Assembly (NCBI GenBank): GCA_022605405.1
Contig: JABYQQ010000011.1
Location: 930,001-994,000 of the forward strand
Reading direction: 5' to 3'
Length of the DNA: 64,000 nt
From: Earliella scabrosa
Lineage: Eukaryota; Basidiomycota; Agaricomycetes; Polyporales; Polyporaceae
In this document: positions 1 through 12,192 of the stretch, in pieces
Position numbering within the stretch: position 1 is the first letter of the stretch
How the letters are laid out: each line of letters starts with the position of its first letter
Position numbers and translations under genes: made by a program
Notes under the pieces: model-generated
What the model was told of the DNA's origin: nothing
The model's input: only the letters and a program-made list of their open reading frames with translations
The model's database searches: none

Positions 1-207
1 TTCTATCGATCAGCGCAGAACGGGAACGGATGGTCGGATGATTCAGACTAGTAAGGTGGTGCTAAGCTGGGTGTTCGGATATGAATGCGCCAATTGCTTA
101 CGATGTAGATCTTCACTGAGCTCTATGCAAAGTCTAGTTAGCCGCGTTTGTGGCCTGTACAGCGATCTGTCTACATGTGTTATTTACAACGTTACTCGAA
201 ACATCGA

Positions 208-1896
208 TCATATCTCCAAGACGCCTTCGGGCGATACGCTGTCGAAGATCTCCTTCAAGCGCACCCTCCTGAAGCGCTGCTTTCTCTCGTGCAAAATCCC
301 GAGCTCAAGCTTGTCGAGAGGAGCTGCGTTGTGTGTGGCACGGAACTGTAGGCACCTCTCGACCTCCTCTATGTCCCCAGCTTTGTATGTTGCCTTCCCG
401 ATCACAGACAAACAACGCAGGTTGGGGCACACGACGGGTATGCTCTCCGAGGATGGGACCGTGGTGAGCGCGGTGAAGATACATTGGACGGAGTCGCCGT
501 CGCGATCCAGATTGATTGTGATTGTGTGGAGCCTCGGAAACTGTTCAAAGAGACGCTGCCACAGATCGGCCGTGACCTGATCACCGTCTCCATAGAGGGT
601 GAGGTTCTCTATCGCTGATTCGGCGAACAGCACCATGAAGGACTCCAGTCCGCGCCCAAATAGCGTCGAGTAGTCCGTCTCCTCGAACCACTCCTCGCAT
701 TCGTACCTTATCGAAAGATTGCTCGATAGTGGGTCGTCGAGGCGGGGTCGCGTACCGGCGCATAAGACCATATGGTCTCGACACACGGCAACCTGTGCGT
801 AGTGCGCCGACGAGGTGATGGGAATGTGGCAGCAGTCCTGAGGGAACATGTCGCGGAAGGACAGGTTGGCGGGAACAATCATGAGGATGGGCACAAGGTC
901 GATGACGACGTCCAGGGGAAGATCGAGGCAAGAAGTCATGATGAGAATGTGGTCGCTAGCGTCCTCGAGTACGAGCTTGCGTAACTTTGGGAGGGAGATG
1001 ATACGATTGGGTATTGGTGACACCTCCGCCGTCACTACAGACAGAAATTGGCGCAATTTGAGCTCGACGAGGCACTGGCAGCTTGCAAGTGCGTCCAACA
1101 GAGCCGGTCGGTCAATCCGAGGGCTCATGTGGAAACAGTCGGAGAGCTCCAGGAACGTCAGCTGAGAAAGAACGACGGGCGTCCACGGTATGGCGACTCC
1201 AGCAAGATGCAAGACGCGTAGGGAGGGGAAGCGGGTAATGGTCAAGTCCAGAGGGCCTTCTCCTGCGTCCGTGGTATCAGGAGGGAAGGCTCGTAGGACT
1301 CCCATTGCCTCCAAGTTAGGCATGGACCGATCGAAAAACGATAGGATGGAGCGGAGGTCGTCATTGTCTATGTTAGGCCATATGATTGTGCTGATGCGAT
1401 CCGCAACCGGGATGAGCAAGGGGAGCAGAGGTTCTAACCCTGAATAGTAGTAATGGATGGAGAGCTTGATGTTGGTATCTACCGCGCGAGTGAGGCAGAG
1501 CTTCAACCAGTCCAGACCTCCGTAGACGTCTATGGTGGACCATAGTTGAGGAGTACAGCAGGCCACCGCCCGCCAGTGTCTGCATACGCCCATCAGCGGT
1601 ACCCAGTGGAGAGACGCCAGTCGGCGTGCTTCTCCGTCGCAGTAGCAAGGTCCACCCGGAACGATTCCGTCAGACTGGATTACGGACAGGATCTCGATGA
1701 GGATCTCGTTGGGTAGTAGATTCATTGGAAGTGTGGCGTTGTGAAGGGCTCCGAGAGCTAACAACTCGTATTGTAGAGCGGTCCGTCTTGCCGCGATGGC
1801 AGCGCGAGTGGATTGAGTTGGTTCAAACTGATCCGTTGGGAAGTCCCGGGCGATCGACAACCCGTACAGTGGCCAGTGTGGTGCTAGATCGTTCAT
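208..1896 (-). CDS. F-box protein with LRR-like C-terminal region
   Basis: Single-exon coding region of about 562 aa. Residues about 60-118 read as an F-box (LPNEIL, then a conserved VCRHWR and CTPQLW), the motif that binds Skp1 in SCF ubiquitin ligases. The rest has irregular leucine-rich spacing (LRVLHLAGV, LTFLELSDC, LRKLVLEDA), as expected of a substrate-recognition region. I start at the ATG of MNDLAPH (1894-1896). An in-frame ATG at 1930-1932 is less likely because it lies in what looks like an intron ending TTTTATGCAG near 1900, with a GTAAGT donor near 1962. A 5' UTR intron or an extra upstream coding exon is therefore possible. The substrate cannot be inferred. Confidence 0.75.
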   Translation of the reverse strand: MNDLAPHWPLYGLSIARDFPTDQFEPTQSTRAAIAARRTALQYELLALGALHNATLPMNLLPNEILIEILSVIQSDGIVPGGPCYCDGEARRLASLHWVPLMGVCRHWRAVACCTPQLWSTIDVYGGLDWLKLCLTRAVDTNIKLSIHYYYSGLEPLLPLLIPVADRISTIIWPNIDNDDLRSILSFFDRSMPNLEAMGVLRAFPPDTTDAGEGPLDLTITRFPSLRVLHLAGVAIPWTPVVLSQLTFLELSDCFHMSPRIDRPALLDALASCQCLVELKLRQFLSVVTAEVSPIPNRIISLPKLRKLVLEDASDHILIMTSCLDLPLDVVIDLVPILMIVPANLSFRDMFPQDCCHIPITSSAHYAQVAVCRDHMVLCAGTRPRLDDPLSSNLSIRYECEEWFEETDYSTLFGRGLESFMVLFAESAIENLTLYGDGDQVTADLWQRLFEQFPRLHTITINLDRDGDSVQCIFTALTTVPSSESIPVVCPNLRCLSVIGKATYKAGDIEEVERCLQFRATHNAAPLDKLELGILHERKQRFRRVRLKEIFDSVSPEGVLEI

Positions 1897-2721
1897 GAAG
1901 GCTGCATAAAAGAATATACTAGTCAAGACCATCCTTGATCGACATCAGAAAGATGGTACTTACTGAGCCGTTGCAGCGAAATGAGGTTTAGGCCACGTGC
2001 TGGTGTGTACGAGGCCTCAGCCACGTCACTTCTGCTTGCCAGTAGCCGGCGGTTAGAATCATCCCTAATCGTCTCGTGAAGGTAATAGCAAATATTATGA
2101 CTTACTTTGTTTCCGGAGAGTGGTGGTTCAGAGGAACTTATGGATGATCTCAGATGGCGCTTATGCTGCCAGTGAGAGTGCTTGGGTCTCCGACGATTCG
2201 GAGTTTCGACCTCTCCACCATGTCGCTCTGACTGCGCCTGTGTTGTCTGTGGATCTTCCCCCTGCACATAACTGTATGAGTATACACCATACATATGGAG
2301 GTAGGAAGACATGCGGGCCCCTCCGCTGAGCGATTGAAGCCAGACCTAGCCAAACTTCCTGCACCCGGAATTGACGCTGCCGTTTGTGGGCGCTTCTCCT
2401 TATCTGAACGTTCTCACACAAACTACCACCATCAACCACACCGCCCGTAGGTGTGAATCGAGTCTGTCATTTGACCTGTGGTTTCTAACAACAGTGATGG
2501 TTTTATCAAGCTGCGAGGGCTACGCTCTAGCAGATCGCAGAGCTCCGCTCAACGTCGAAGAAAAGGTCACCCAGTAAGTCGGAAACCCTCGACGCGCGCC
2601 ACCCTACTGTGGTAGTATTCTGAAGCAGCATCGCAGTAGCAGTACGTATACGGCACGATAACAATAATCATCTGGCTCTCTGACTCATGTCCTTTGGCAC
2701 ATAGAACCAACAATATCCAAG

Positions 2722-3789
2722 ATGTCCGCTTCCCACCACCGTTCAAGGTCGAGCGCATCGAGTGCATCGACCTCTCGATCGACTACGAGCTATGGCGAAG
2801 TTATAGAGCGACATCGCGCACCATCCGCCGTCTCAGGTAGAATCGAGGAGGAAGGAACTACGTCGGGGTCACCGCTATCTCCATCCACGGACCCGCTCGA
2901 TCCCATTCGCGAACAAGTTGCACATACAATAGTCCTCCGGGCGTTGCGCAAGGCAGAGACTATCGATGAAACCCATGTCGGCGTGATCCTTACCCTGCCC
3001 CACCCAGACGGGGAGCATTTCCTTAAAACCATCGCCTCCCGCCTCAAGCGTACGATGCTCCCCAAGCAAGAATCCTACCTCTTTCTACTCGCCCTTCCCA
3101 CACAAGGCCTCAGCCCTCTCCTCATTTGCAGTTCCTCCGAAGAACTTGCCGAACGCGCCGGACTACTCGTCAAATCCAAGCTTCTCCACCGCGTCGAGCG
3201 GCACGAGTTCCGCCACGGGCGCTGGGGTGCGCTCGTGCGCGACCTCTGTATGACGACGTACGACGAGGCTGCGTTCTGGGACGCCGTGCGCAAGGCCGCG
3301 CGCAGGCCGATCGACCCGCTCATTCCCCCTCCGGGCTCACGCAGCATCAACCAGATTCTCGAGCACGCGCGGGCGCGGCTACAGCGCATCACCCCGCAGC
3401 AGGCGCACGAGGAGCTGCAGGATACGACCGTGCCCTGGCCTGTCGTCCTCGTGGACATCCGTCCGGAAGCGCAACGCCAGACGTTTGGGAGCATCGCGGG
3501 CGCGCTCGTCGTGGAGCGCAACGTGCTCGAATGGAGGTTCGACCCCCGGTGTGCCTACCGGCTGCCGATCGCGGACAGATATGATCTGAGGGTGATCATT
3601 TTCTGCCAGGAGAGCTACACGTCGTCGCTTGCAGCGGCGTCATTGCACGACTTGGGCATGTTAAACGCCACGGATATGATTGGCGGGTATGCAGCATGGA
3701 AGGCTGCGGGGCTGCCGGACGAGGTCGAGATTTCGTCCACTGCGCCTCCAACGGAGGGCAGGATATCCGTACCGGTGGAAGAGCAGTAA
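2722..3789 (+). CDS. rhodanese-domain protein with unknown N-terminal half
   Basis: Intronless, 355 aa. The C-terminal third (about residues 235-335) is a rhodanese-like domain. VVLVDIRPEAQ is the first core strand, IIFCQESYTSS carries the likely active-site cysteine in its loop, and MIGGYAAWKAAGLP is the typical closing helix. The first 45 residues are Ser-rich and probably disordered. Residues 55-215 form a separate folded-looking region that I do not recognise. Rhodaneses move sulfane sulfur or, in non-canonical forms, act in signalling, and sequence alone does not say which applies here. The start is the first in-frame ATG; no signal peptide is seen. Confidence 0.8.
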   Translation: MSASHHRSRSSASSASTSRSTTSYGEVIERHRAPSAVSGRIEEEGTTSGSPLSPSTDPLDPIREQVAHTIVLRALRKAETIDETHVGVILTLPHPDGEHFLKTIASRLKRTMLPKQESYLFLLALPTQGLSPLLICSSSEELAERAGLLVKSKLLHRVERHEFRHGRWGALVRDLCMTTYDEAAFWDAVRKAARRPIDPLIPPPGSRSINQILEHARARLQRITPQQAHEELQDTTVPWPVVLVDIRPEAQRQTFGSIAGALVVERNVLEWRFDPRCAYRLPIADRYDLRVIIFCQESYTSSLAAASLHDLGMLNATDMIGGYAAWKAAGLPDEVEISSTAPPTEGRISVPVEEQ

Positions 3790-5494
3790 TAGGACATGGC
3801 ATACGGATGCATGACAGAAGCTTTCTTGCTCAGGGTACAATGTTTGTACAGAGTCACCAGCTGGTATAAAGATAACAGGAGAATTGGAGTCAAGACCACC
3901 GACGCACTGCAGGTGGTCCAGGACGCTTCCCGCTGCCGCTGCGCTACGTATGTATGAACGAACTGTGCACGGAGAGGGAGCTCGCGAGTATCGCACCTGC
4001 GCACCGTCTAACGAGGATCAAAGCCCGGAACGCGACCTCTAAGTACTTCAGTGTAGCGTACCTGTCGTGTGAAAAGGTATTCAGGTGCTTGTTGGGTAGG
4101 TTCCACTAAATGTTAAGGCGGCGAGTGAGTATCTAGCCACTCAGCATTCAATCTAATCTGAACGATCATTCAAGATCTTATCTACCCGGTTTGATGTCGT
4201 CCGAGCGCTTCCTCGAGCCGCAGGCTTGTACTGCCCCTCGTCCTTGCTCAAAAAGCGAGGCACTGCCCTCTCAGGCTGAGCAACTCTGTTGGTACGTGCA
4301 CAACTTCACGTCTTCTCGCTACATAACCTTACTTGGCGAATGCTAGAAGTTGTGCAGTGCAGTACACGGAGTCACATCGCAAACATGGCAGGACTCAGCC
4401 TGAGGAAGACGATTATTGGCGACGCTTTCTAGCTATCCTGAACAGCTGTGGTACGTGGAAATCTGCTTCCTCGGATAGGGCAGGCAGCCTACTCAAGTGA
4501 AAGTGTGTCGGTGACCGTAGTACTTACCACTACTACGACTGCTGACCTACCAGGCCCTATCACGCGACCATCGGCGTCCTAAGACGTTGCTGACGTTCAG
4601 GCCGCGCGGCCAATATCCTGACCAATAGCACGAGTGCGTCCGGTTCCATTCCAATTTACATCAGTCTCCCCCAACTCTCTGGTGCTCACTCCGGTCGCGC
4701 AGCCTGAGGCTATGCAGGGATCTTGTCTTCACGCCCTTCCGCCGAAGAAAATCCACTGAGACAAGCCGACAAGTATTCGATGCGCCATGGTTTCTGGAGT
4801 ATTCGAAATGCCCTCGCTTGTTCACCCAGCATGCCACTGTGAATATTCGCCAGGTTGCGATCACGCTTTCGTAACATGGCGGTAAGTTTGATGGACATGT
4901 TCCGACAACTCCCATGCCTCGCAGCTGTAACGCTCATCCCGTGTCCTCTCACCGTTGACAGATTATCACCCGCGCGGGACACCTGGACACCATTCGACAT
5001 TTTCTGTCGCTGGTGATACAGCCTTTGGGGTCGGATCCGCCGTCATGGTGAGCAACACCCTATCCGGGCTAAGCTACCCAATACCTATCGGACCTGACTT
5101 CTCGGCCGATGCGCCATGGCTTCCTTCATCCATAGTGACCGCAGTGGAATCTAGCATTTCGAGTCACCCAGTAGCTGGTGGTGATGCACTGCCGATACAC
5201 CGCACTTCCTCCGACGTGCTACCAAGTTACCGTCTAGCAGTACCGCATGCAACGGCGCGCCGGGAGGCTTGCCGTCTGTTTATCGCGCGGCCACACCGCT
5301 GGTCCACCGCGCTGGAAGCTGCGAGCATGGCCACAGCGAGCAGTATAAATGCATTTCTCGCCCCATCTGCTTCTCTCAGAGACCCGGTGTCCACCAGCTT
5401 CAGACTCTCAATAACTCTACAGCCTACAGCCTAGCACACCTTCACGCGTTGATCGCGTTAATACGTCGACGACTCTAACGCACATACCCGTACC
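3790..5494. other. intergenic stretch
   Basis: About 1.7 kb with only short overlapping open frames and no recognisable domain. The last 150 bases are the promoter of the next gene. Confidence 0.5.
5344..5350 (+). promoter_or_regulatory. TATA box of secreted-protein gene
   Basis: TATAAAT about 145 nt upstream of the ATG at 5495, followed by a pyrimidine-rich stretch typical of highly expressed fungal genes. A well-formed TATA box suggests regulated or strong expression. Confidence 0.55.
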
Positions 5495-6914
5495 ATGAAG
5501 TTCACTCCCTTCGTTGTCGTTTCTCTCGCGCTGGCCGCATCTGCGAGGCCCATGCGCAAGAGGACTGTCGGCCAAGATGCACTCAGGCAGAAGTACGTGG
5601 CATCGTATACCTGATACCATAGTAGAGGCATACTGACGTCCGCCCGGCCTATCAGCCAACAGTTCGCGACGCTCACTCCTGACACACCCTGCACGGCGCC
5701 CCAGAATGGTTGCATCAACAACGCATTCGCGCAGTGTGGTGCCAATGGCAAGTTCGTCCTTCAGGCACCTTGTCCGAGTGGCACTGTGTAAGCACACGCG
5801 AGCGCAATGTTTGTCCGGACTTCGCGATCTGATATCGTCCCTTGACACAGCTGTGCGGCCTTCCCTCTCGAGGATCTTTCGGCGGTGACCATTGGTTGCA
5901 TCGAGCCCGAGTTGCGTGACAGTCGCATTGCTCAGGCTGGCGGTAACCCCGGAGCTGCACCTCCACCTCCTCCCGCTGGTGGTGCTGCACCTCCGCCACC
6001 CCCACCCGCTGGCACACCGCCTCCTCCCCCTCCCCCGGTATGTAAACTCACATCTGATAGCGCACTACACCACTCACAGCGTCCCACTACAGGCCGCAGG
6101 TGACAACGCTGCAGCCGGCGGTGCGGTTGGCAATGGTGGCGGCGATCCTCAGACTTCTCTCACTCTTCTGCAGTCAGTGATCGCACCCGGCTTTGCGCAG
6201 AATGGTCAGACGTCGTGAGTGGTTACACCTCCCCTCAATCGGAACGTGCACGTATCGATCCCAACCCTCCCTCGTGCTACAGTCAGGACCCGGGGCAGGT
6301 CGCCTCGCGCACGTCGACGAACAACTTCATCAACTTCTGCGCATCGGTCAACAAGCAAATCACGAACGGGCAGCAGATCAAGGAGGGCTCGTGCAACCCC
6401 GCGCCGATGGGTGTCATCGCGTCGACGGCGAACATGCCCTCGTGCAAGTTCATCTCGCCCCAGAACCTGGACGAGATCCCGGCCAACTCGCCCATTAGCA
6501 TCAAGATGAAGGTCCAGAACCTCGACACGGGCTTCTTCACGAACCCAAACACGACGTACTTCTCCGCGCCGCAGGAGGTGAACGCCCAGGGGAACATCCA
6601 AGGCCACTCGCACATCACCATCGACCGCATCGAGTCCCTCAGGTCGACCAAGCCGACGGACCCGACCACCTTCGCGTACTTCAAGGGCCTCAACAAGCCC
6701 GCCGTGGACGGCGTGCTGAGCGTCGATATCCCTGAGGGTCTCCCTGCGGGCGTGTACCGCCTGGCGTCGATTAACTCCGCTGCGAACCACCAGCCTGTGC
6801 TCGTCGCGGTCGCGCAGCACGGTTCTCTTGACGACATGATCTAGTGAGTGCGCGCCCTGCGTTCGTGCCCACCATCACAGCTGACCTACTGCAACCAGCT
6901 TCACCGTTGTGTAG
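5495..6914 (+). CDS. secreted basidiomycete protein with proline-rich linker
   Basis: Six exons: 5495-5592, 5656-5787, 5851-6037, 6093-6214, 6283-6843 and 6899-6914. They give 371 aa with consistent phases. MKFTPFVVVSLALAASA is a clear signal peptide and is followed by a basic pair that could be a Kex2 site. Next is a Cys-containing module (NGCINNAFAQC, PCPSGTVCA), then a proline/glycine linker (PPPPP runs, residues about 115-145), then a conserved domain with NNFINFC, GSCNPAPMG and NHQP...QHGSLDD. The last exon is only 16 nt and adds YFTVV. Without it the frame stops at 6842-6844, so splicing at 6843/6899 decides the C terminus. I recall this as a common secreted family of wood-decay basidiomycetes with no proven function. 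Confidence 0.85.
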
Positions 6915-7107
6915 ACTGGTGTGGCGTGGCACCTTAGTCCCGGCTTGTATTTATGACGCGATGCGTGTGTAGGATTAATGTCTATGGTTGTTCAGGCTAC
7001 ACATGAACGCGTGAGATGAGAGAAGCATGCCGGTGTCACCCCCGACCATAATTCAAGAATCGAGGATGTAACGTCCACTCGCGCGGTGACAACGAGACCG
7101 AAGGGTC

Positions 7108-9443
7108 TCATGACTTCTGCTCCTCATGGGCTCTGGCGTCGGCGGCAGGGTCCATCACGTCGATACCCATTTCCTCGGCTGACATTGACAGGTGAGCGAC
7201 GAGCTCCCACGCATGTCAGAGCAGGAAGCACACACCTTTGATCTGCTTGACCGGTCCCGTGAACCATTTCCGCGCGCTCAACACCCAGAAGGTCATGGAG
7301 TAAACGATCACGACGCCTACGGCGACTATAGCGTAGTTGAGCGTCTGCGAGTCTACCGGGTTTGCCTGGGGAAGGATGAAGACGATGGAGATGAAGAGAA
7401 TCCAGACGCATGCGACGAAGGCGATAGGGTAGGAGAAGGGCCCGAGATGGAAAGGGCCGCGCTTGAAGCGCTTGCGGTAGACGAGTCGCAGTGCGATGGG
7501 GATACCTGCGGGGAGTAAATCACCAAGCAAAACACAAGCGGTATCGAACACGAACCATATGAGATGTACAGCCCAATGGTTGCGATACTCGTCGCGGCGG
7601 AGAACGCGACCGCACTGCCCAGACTAGGAAGAGCCAGGATAAAGCTCAGCGTGCACGCGAGCCACACTAAATAGTATCGTCAGCAAAGCGATGAGATCCA
7701 GCTCAAGCACAGAGCGCACCAGTTCGGACTGGCGATTGGGTCTTAGGGTCAACCTTGTGGAAGAACTTGTGTCCAGGGATACCGCCGTCGCGTGCGAACG
7801 CGTACATCATCCGGCTATTGGACGTCACCGAGAACGTGCCACAGAAGAACATCGCGCCGATAACGATCACCTGACCGCAGGGCAAAACGCGTCAAGGACG
7901 CGCATAGTGGTTAGGAGGAGCACAACGGGCGTACCATGAGAACGATTGCACCCTTCTCACCGACCGTGTCAAGGAAGATCTGGGCGACAGGCTGGCCGGT
8001 GGACGTGTTCACGGTCCGGTCGAGGTCCTGGATGGAGAACAGGAATCCAAGGATGACGAACCAGCCGAGCAGGGCGGAGACTCCGATGGCCATGATGATA
8101 CCAATAGAACCCGACATGGCTGCGTTGTGCGTCTCCTCGGTCATCTGGGCGCGCGCGGTGCGCCGTTAGAATGCGCCACAAGCGTGTCATAGTCAAGCTG
8201 GGTACCCACATGAGCGCTGCCATCGAACCCTAAGCAAGGTCAGCTGTGGGTCATTGCGCCCGGAGGGAGAAACGGATGCTGCCCACCTGTGAGCGTGTAC
8301 TGCGCCATCAGGATACCGATGACCGCGACGTAAGCGGGGCTAGCGCGCTCGCCCCAGCCAGGCGCGTCCACGCCCGTGTTATCTATGAAGGTCCGGAAGA
8401 CAAACTTGGGAGACTGGTGTGTAGGCGCGGCTGCGAGGACTGCGATGACCAAGCTGGTCGTTCCGACGGCGTGCCACCATACAGAGACGTTGTTGATGTA
8501 CTTCAGCAGATGCACGCCGAAGGTGTTGATGAGGCCCTGGCAGATAAGCACACCCGCGTAGATACCGATTGTGATACGAGGCTCGGGAACAAAGTCGGTG
8601 TTGAATGTGGCCAGCGTCGAGATGAAGTTCGCTACCGCGTAACTGATAATGCGCGTGAGTAACTGATGACCCCTGGAAGTTGGTGGGATCATACCTGATA
8701 CCAGTCGTGACCGCGACTTGTCCCAGGAGGTTGAACCAACCGGTAACCCAAGACGCAAAGGCGGCATCCTTTGGTTCTGAGAGCATGGCCGCCCAGAAGT
8801 AGGGACCACCACTTGTTGGATGTGCGCTACATACCTCTGCAATCATAATTTGAATTTTTACCCTCATAGTCTCGGGAGACTATACATACCACCCATGGCA
8901 AGACCGACCATTGTCGTGAAGAACGCTGTGAAGGCGTTGAAAACATGACGTGCCAAGGAAAGATTAAATACTCACAGACTATCAGCCAACCCCATACCAT
9001 AACAGCGGGTCCTCCGGTGTTCTACTTGGCCGTAACATGGTCCAATGCTTGAGCTTCAAGTTGGTGTAGAGATGGGGATACGCACCAGCCCATACAGGAA
9101 CAAGGAAGGGATTCCGGTGATCACACTGATGATCGAGAAAGACACGCCAAAGTTCTGCAACCAAACCCCTGTCAATCACGAAGCTCGCGCACTACCTCCA
9201 GTGCCTTGCTGTCCCGGAGACCAGGAGAAGAGGAGTGACTTGCCTGCAGCAGTGTCAAGTCGCGTCTATCGCAGCCGCAATCGAGGAATACCTTGGTTAA
9301 ACGCGAACTGCACCCGAAAAAACGCGACAAAAAACTCACTTTAGCTCCTGTTTGTACCCCATCCGCGCCAGCTCCATCTCATCGTCGACTACCACCGCGT
9401 GCGCGTTCACATTTTTCTCCAACGAAGACGCCGCGTCCGTCAT
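7108..9443 (-). CDS. amino-acid/GABA/choline-type permease (APC superfamily)
   Basis: Thirteen exons give 535 aa: 9340-9443, 9244-9265, 9086-9154, 8976-9021, 8890-8925, 8695-8836, 8287-8642, 8210-8229, 7935-8144, 7720-7870, 7556-7666, 7236-7505 and 7108-7178. All phases agree. The family pattern is clear: a cytosolic N terminus with DDEMELARMGYKQELKRD, then NFGVSFSIIS and ITGIPSLFLYGL, CSAHPTSGGPYFW, TGFDGSAHMTEET, and MYAFARDGGIPGHKFF. About 12 membrane helices are expected in the plasma membrane, importing amino acids, GABA, choline or polyamines. The exact substrate is not readable. Two exons are tiny (22 and 20 nt), and the intron 9155-9243 has a GC-AG donor (GCAAGT). The gene looks intact. 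Confidence 0.92.
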
Positions 9444-9544
9444 GGTCTTGCAGTTTTCCGCGTGCGCGTCGAGGAGGGGACCAGAGGGAGATGGCGGTCG
9501 AGCGCGAACTGCTATCGTGCGAGCGTGGATGCATGGTCAAGGAG

Positions 9545-9551
9545 ATATATA
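9545..9551 (-). promoter_or_regulatory. TATA-like element of permease gene
   Basis: TATATAT on the minus strand about 100 nt upstream of the permease ATG at 9443. Confidence 0.4.
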
Positions 9552-10081
9552 CCAGGGAGATAACGTGGTCTGTGCACTCAGGAGCGACGCCCACCAGGAC
9601 GCCCACCAGGTGGGAGAAAGTTGATTGCCGACGCAATACTCGGATTGACTCAAATCTACAGATTGGCGCCTTTGCGCAACGTTTACGCTCCCACCAAGCT
9701 CCCACACTCTTATCGCTCACCGGGTTAATAGTTGTGCAGGAAGGGTCAGTATGGAGAGGGAGAGAGAACAACAGAGTGAGGTCTAAGGAATTGATACATT
9801 CAGTAAATACGTGACAGTGGGCCATGGAAGTAGCACCAGTGATCTATCATGGCCACCAGAAGGAACTGGCAAGCGTTCCTGGGCGTGATGAAGTGCTTCT
9901 CATCTCTGCTCGTTTAACCAGCTCTGTCTTCGCCAATCAGCTGGAGATAACGCCCCAAGGCGCGCAAGCCGCAGGAACAATGGAGTTCCTCTGGACCTCC
10001 AACGCCTCCCACCACAACTACGATGGAATGGATTGAGGGTACTTACTTGGGATGAGCGGTGTGTGCACACTTCCGGCAGAA
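9552..10081. other. intergenic stretch between permease and F-box gene
   Basis: About 530 bp between a minus-strand start and a minus-strand stop. No gene was recognised. Confidence 0.5.
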
Positions 10082-12028
10082 TCAGAACATGTACACTCTG
10101 ACGCTGCCGTCGTCTTCCGCTTTGCTGTCGCCATCGTTTTGAGAGTCGGGAGGCTGAGCGGGAACGCATCAGCAAATTTCCGCAACCCTTGAGAAGACAA
10201 CACGGCCACGCACACTCAGCTGGATGAGCCTCTCCTCGTCCACCATAAAGTGTTGCACGTGGCTCTTCCCCTCAACAGTCGCGTAAGTCACGATGTACGG
10301 CAGGTGCGTCTTGACGTCCTCCTCGAATGGCTGCGATGCCATCAGGAAGTCTGCGAGGACCGTGTCTGCATCAACCACCGTGCTCTCGATGACGTCCGGT
10401 GTCCGCACGACCTGTGGTGTGCCGATATCGCGTGGCGTGAAGCTAGCTCCTTCGGGAATGTCGCCGACCGACTCGGATGCCAACCGCCGTGGGTGAACAT
10501 TGAAGTCGAGAGCGACGACGATCGGTGGGTGGCGGGAACTCCTTCCCCTAGGGCCAGGGAAGACTACTCTCTGGCCGTGCATGTAACTACGGTCTGTTGA
10601 GCGCACGCTTCACAGTCTACCGAGACGACAGCGTGGACTCACCGTGCAAACACTGTCCTTGAGAAACGGTTGGGCATGATGCGCGTGTTCATCGGTCCCC
10701 ACTCAGACCAGGAGATTTCGTTGCCTTCGCGCGAGGAGCTGTCTCCGGGTGCATACGCCAGGAGAGTGCGGTTATGGACGAAGCCCAAATATCTCCCGCT
10801 GGTCTCCCTATGGCCCGTGGTGGAGTACTGCAACGTGAACACGATGATGTGCGACTCCGGCGAGGCAGTGAACGGCCGGTCTGAGGGTGTAGACGCGAGC
10901 AGAGGGGTGCTCTCGAGCTGGAAGAACGAGATATGCCAGTTCGGGTGGATGGTCGGGAGGTAGAGAATGGTAGGTACGAGTGCCTCGAGTGCGACCGGGT
11001 TCGCTGGCGACACGTGGTCTCGCTGTAACAAGGAGAACAAGAAGAAGCAGTTCTTGTCGGCGTCTGCTAGGGCGAAGACGCGGTCGGCGAGCCATGCGAT
11101 ACCTGTGACGAGGAACGGCATAGTCCGACCGTCTCCCCGCTGCTGGCTATGAGCGACGGACGATCATCCAGAGAAGCCGGAGGGTGACGCACGAGGATCT
11201 GACGTCCGGACTTCCAGTTCCACATGGTGATGTTGACGAAGTTTGTGTACTCGAGGAGAGCGACAATGTCGTAAGAGATGGATAATGCGGACATGCGCGC
11301 CTCTGCCGTGCCTTCGTCCCTCAGCGTTTGCTTGGCGGCCAGGGGATGAGCGCCATGAGAGCTGAGAGAGGAGAGGTGCAGTCTGATGGACACGCGGTCA
11401 GTCGGTGCTACGATTCACGGGTACGAGCATGACATACCGACCCGTCAGGTCGAGCATCACGAGTAAGTCCTGAGACGAATCGACGGTGATATCGACTGAT
11501 TGCAGGTCGTTGGGGGTGGTCGTATATGACACGTTGAGATTCGTCGCAGACGGTAGACGAGTCTCGATCATCCTGAAGGTCTCTCTTTGAGAGGTCACAG
11601 CGTAGAATGTTCCGCCCTGGAGTTCGTAGGGCAATGGTGCTTCCGGTAAAATGCTGCCCGCGTCAATGGGTAGAACTCGAGTCCAGTTGAGGTGTAACCA
11701 TCGGCGCCGCCGCGCAAGCAGGAGCTTGAGGCGATCAGCAGTGCAAAGTGGTCCCTTATGGCTGTCTTGGTACCCTTCAACATCCAGCTCTACCTGATAG
11801 AGCAGAGATGCACTCTCGTCGACAGTCCGAAGAAGCGATTTGCAAACCTATAGACGAAACCATTCATTCAGCCCAACTTCGAGTACTAGTAACGACCAGC
11901 ATAAGTAGTAGTGTAAAGCCAGCCTTACAACTCACCCTACGGCATCGCACAATTTCTCGAGGACTCAAATATAAAACTATCTGCTCTACAAGTTCATGGG
12001 GGAGATGTAGGAGCTGTCGATGAGACAT
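10082..12028 (-). CDS. F-box protein, paralogue A of divergent pair
   Basis: Six exons give 544 aa with consistent phases: 11936-12028, 11438-11847, 11193-11382, 10643-11139, 10214-10586 and 10082-10153. The N terminus is an F-box (LPHELVEQIVLYLSPREIVRCRR, then VCKSLLRTV across the first intron). The long C-terminal region resembles a degenerate beta-propeller and has family signatures SWSEWGPMNTR, HGQRVVFPGP and DFNVHPRR. The protein ends in RVYMF. The same order of motifs is found in the divergent neighbour at 12193-14041 and in the truncated copy at 17747-18440. The F-box would dock to Skp1; the substrate is unknown. Both ends are intact. Confidence 0.8.
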
Positions 12029-12192
12029 TGGTGGAAGTTGAGGATGAGGACCATGAATAACCGCCGGGGCTCGCGGGGAAGGATGCCGGTGGCTGTGCGT
12101 GAGAGTGGTCGTCGACCATCGTGAGGCGCCCGCCAACTCACAGCTCCGAGTCGCGGGCTGCCCAACACCGTCACGATTTCAGACTGCATGCT
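12029..12192. promoter_or_regulatory. shared bidirectional promoter of two F-box paralogues
   Basis: Only 164 bp separate the two divergent start codons, so one short region must serve both genes. No clear TATA box is seen. Confidence 0.5.

Noticed and set aside
6206..6837. Long minus-strand frames opposite the secreted-protein gene
   Set aside because: They are antisense shadows of the main exon, which has clear protein motifs and spliced neighbours on the plus strand.
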